A DNA stretch of 6,742 nucleotides from positions 1 through 6,742 of the forward strand of contig JAVBOW010000033.1 of NCBI GenBank assembly GCA_031550125.1, given 5' to 3'. The DNA comes from JAVBOW01 sp031550125 (GTDB lineage Bacteria > Bacteroidota > Bacteroidia > Bacteroidales > Rikenellaceae). A model generated the notes under the pieces. The model was not told the origin of the DNA, ran no database searches, and saw only the letters and a list, made by a program, of their open reading frames with translations. The position numbers and the translations under genes are program-made. Below are positions 6,392 to 6,742 of the stretch, in pieces (the stretch's first letter is position 1; each line of letters opens with the position of its first letter).

Positions 6392-6423
6392 TTTGGCGGA
6401 TACAAAAATTCACAATATCTTTG
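6392..6423 (+). promoter_or_regulatory. rrn promoter P2
   Basis: TTTG (-33, 6392-6395), 20-nt spacer, TATCTTTG (-7, 6416-6423): again a full match to the Bacteroidetes consensus. It lies 82-83 bp after P1 and also has an A-rich run just before the -33 box (CTGAAAAAATTTG, compared with CCGAAAAATTTG at P1). Transcription should start near 6428, about 180 nt before 16S. Confidence 0.85.
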
Positions 6424-6432
6424 CAGTCCGTT

Positions 6433-6463
6433 TCGCTCTGAGATTTTCGAGAGCGATTTTTTT
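6433..6463 (+). terminator. Terminator-like hairpin in the rRNA leader
   Basis: TCGCTCT (6433-6439) pairs perfectly with AGAGCGA (6450-6456) around a 10-nt loop, followed by seven T (6457-6463). The form is that of an intrinsic terminator, but it lies inside the rrn leader, only about 5 nt after the predicted P2 start. The stem is modest and the loop long, so it may be a weak terminator, a pause site, or a 5' structure in the leader RNA. Confidence 0.5.
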
Positions 6464-6501
6464 AGCGGATTTCGCGAGTTCCGGATATCCGCGCCAAACA
6501 G

Positions 6502-6512
6502 GTTCTTTGAAT
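6502..6512 (+). promoter_or_regulatory. boxA-like antitermination site in the rRNA leader
   Basis: GTTCTTTGAAT resembles the boxA element (core near GCTCTTTAA) that recruits NusB and S10 in rRNA leaders. TTCTTTGA-type sequences are common before 16S genes in Bacteroidetes. It lies about 100 nt before 16S and downstream of both promoters and of the terminator-like hairpin. Confidence 0.5.
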
Positions 6513-6609
6513 TACTGGTAATACAAGAGAGAAAAAGAAAATGTAGTATTTATCAATTCCTAAAAGGAAAAATAAGTAGTCAGGACTCTAACAATTTATT
6601 TAATTTTTT

Positions 6610-6742
6610 ACAATGGAGAGTTTGATCCTGGCTCAGGATAAACGCTAGCGGCAGGCCTAACACATGCAAGTCGAGGGGCATCGGGGAAGTTAGCAATAAC
6701 TTTTGCCGGCGACCGGCGGACGGGTGCGTAACGCGTATGTAA
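6610..6742 (+). rRNA. rrs: 16S ribosomal RNA, 5' part (cut by window end)
   Basis: GAGTTTGATCCTGGCTCAG (6618-6636) is the universal 5' 16S sequence, followed by GCTAGCGGC, CTAACACATGCAAGTCGAGGGG and GGACGGGTGCGTAACGCGTA. Lining up with the E. coli numbering puts position 1 near 6610. The V1 hairpin is visible: AAGTTA (6687-6692), loop GCAA, TAACTT (6697-6702), a GNRA-capped stem. Only about 133 of roughly 1500 nt are present. The sequence type is Bacteroidetes, perhaps near Rikenellaceae; that finer placement is tentative. Confidence 0.97.

Larger units (their letters stand above)
6341..6609 (+). ncRNA. 5' leader of the pre-rRNA transcript
   Basis: This is the transcribed, non-coding leader of the ribosomal operon, from about the P1 start to the 16S 5' end; P2 lies within it. 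The second half (about 6510-6609) is very A-rich with small inverted repeats: ATTAC-TG-GTAAT at 6511-6522 and TTCCT-AAA-AGGAA at 6557-6569. In rRNA operons such leaders fold with sequence beyond 16S to make the RNase III processing stem; the partner would be outside the window. No gene is supported here. Confidence 0.7.

Noticed and set aside
6338..6625. 95-codon plus-strand frame
   Set aside because: It spans rrn promoter P2, the leader and the first bases of 16S rRNA; it is non-coding control sequence.

Overview
The window looks like a chromosomal piece of a GC-rich member of the Bacteroidales. The evidence is the 16S rRNA 5' end at the right edge (Bacteroidetes-type GCTAGCGGCAGGCCTAACAC and GCGTAACGCGTA stretches), promoters of the Bacteroidetes TTTG / TAnnTTTG type, weak Shine-Dalgarno sites, an archaeal/eukaryotic-type ProRS, and an outer-membrane barrel paired with an aromatic/Ser-Gly-rich lipoprotein. 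The 16S fragment and high GC content suggest something near Rikenellaceae/Alistipes. That placement is an inference from about 130 bases of 16S and was not searched.

Left part (1-2970, minus strand): a probable two-gene envelope operon. The upstream gene (1765-2970) encodes a lipoprotein with an Ala/Gln helix, a Trp/Tyr-rich core and a 150-residue Ser/Gly tail, resembling the proteins often labelled 'vitellogenin-like' in Bacteroides. It is followed 29 bp later by an OmpP1/FadL-like outer-membrane beta-barrel (41-1735). A very G/C-rich homopolymer block sits at the extreme left edge.

Middle (2971-3134): a compact divergent regulatory region with a perfect TAnnTTTG element on each strand, serving the envelope operon leftwards and proS rightwards.

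Right part (3135-6742, plus strand): proS (prolyl-tRNA synthetase, closed by a clear intrinsic terminator), then a GT14-family glycosyltransferase, then, 3 bp later, a small lipoprotein of unknown function with a calcium-loop-like motif. After these comes a 342-bp non-coding region that is the control region of a ribosomal RNA operon: an AT-rich inverted repeat, two tandem promoters with near-ideal spacing, a terminator-like hairpin with a T-tract just after the second promoter, a boxA-like antitermination site, and the first ~133 nt of 16S rRNA, cut by the window end.

I see no mobile element, CRISPR array, tRNA or obviously new defence/metabolic system. The points most worth a second look are the unusual lipoprotein and its barrel partner, and the layout of the rrn leader.
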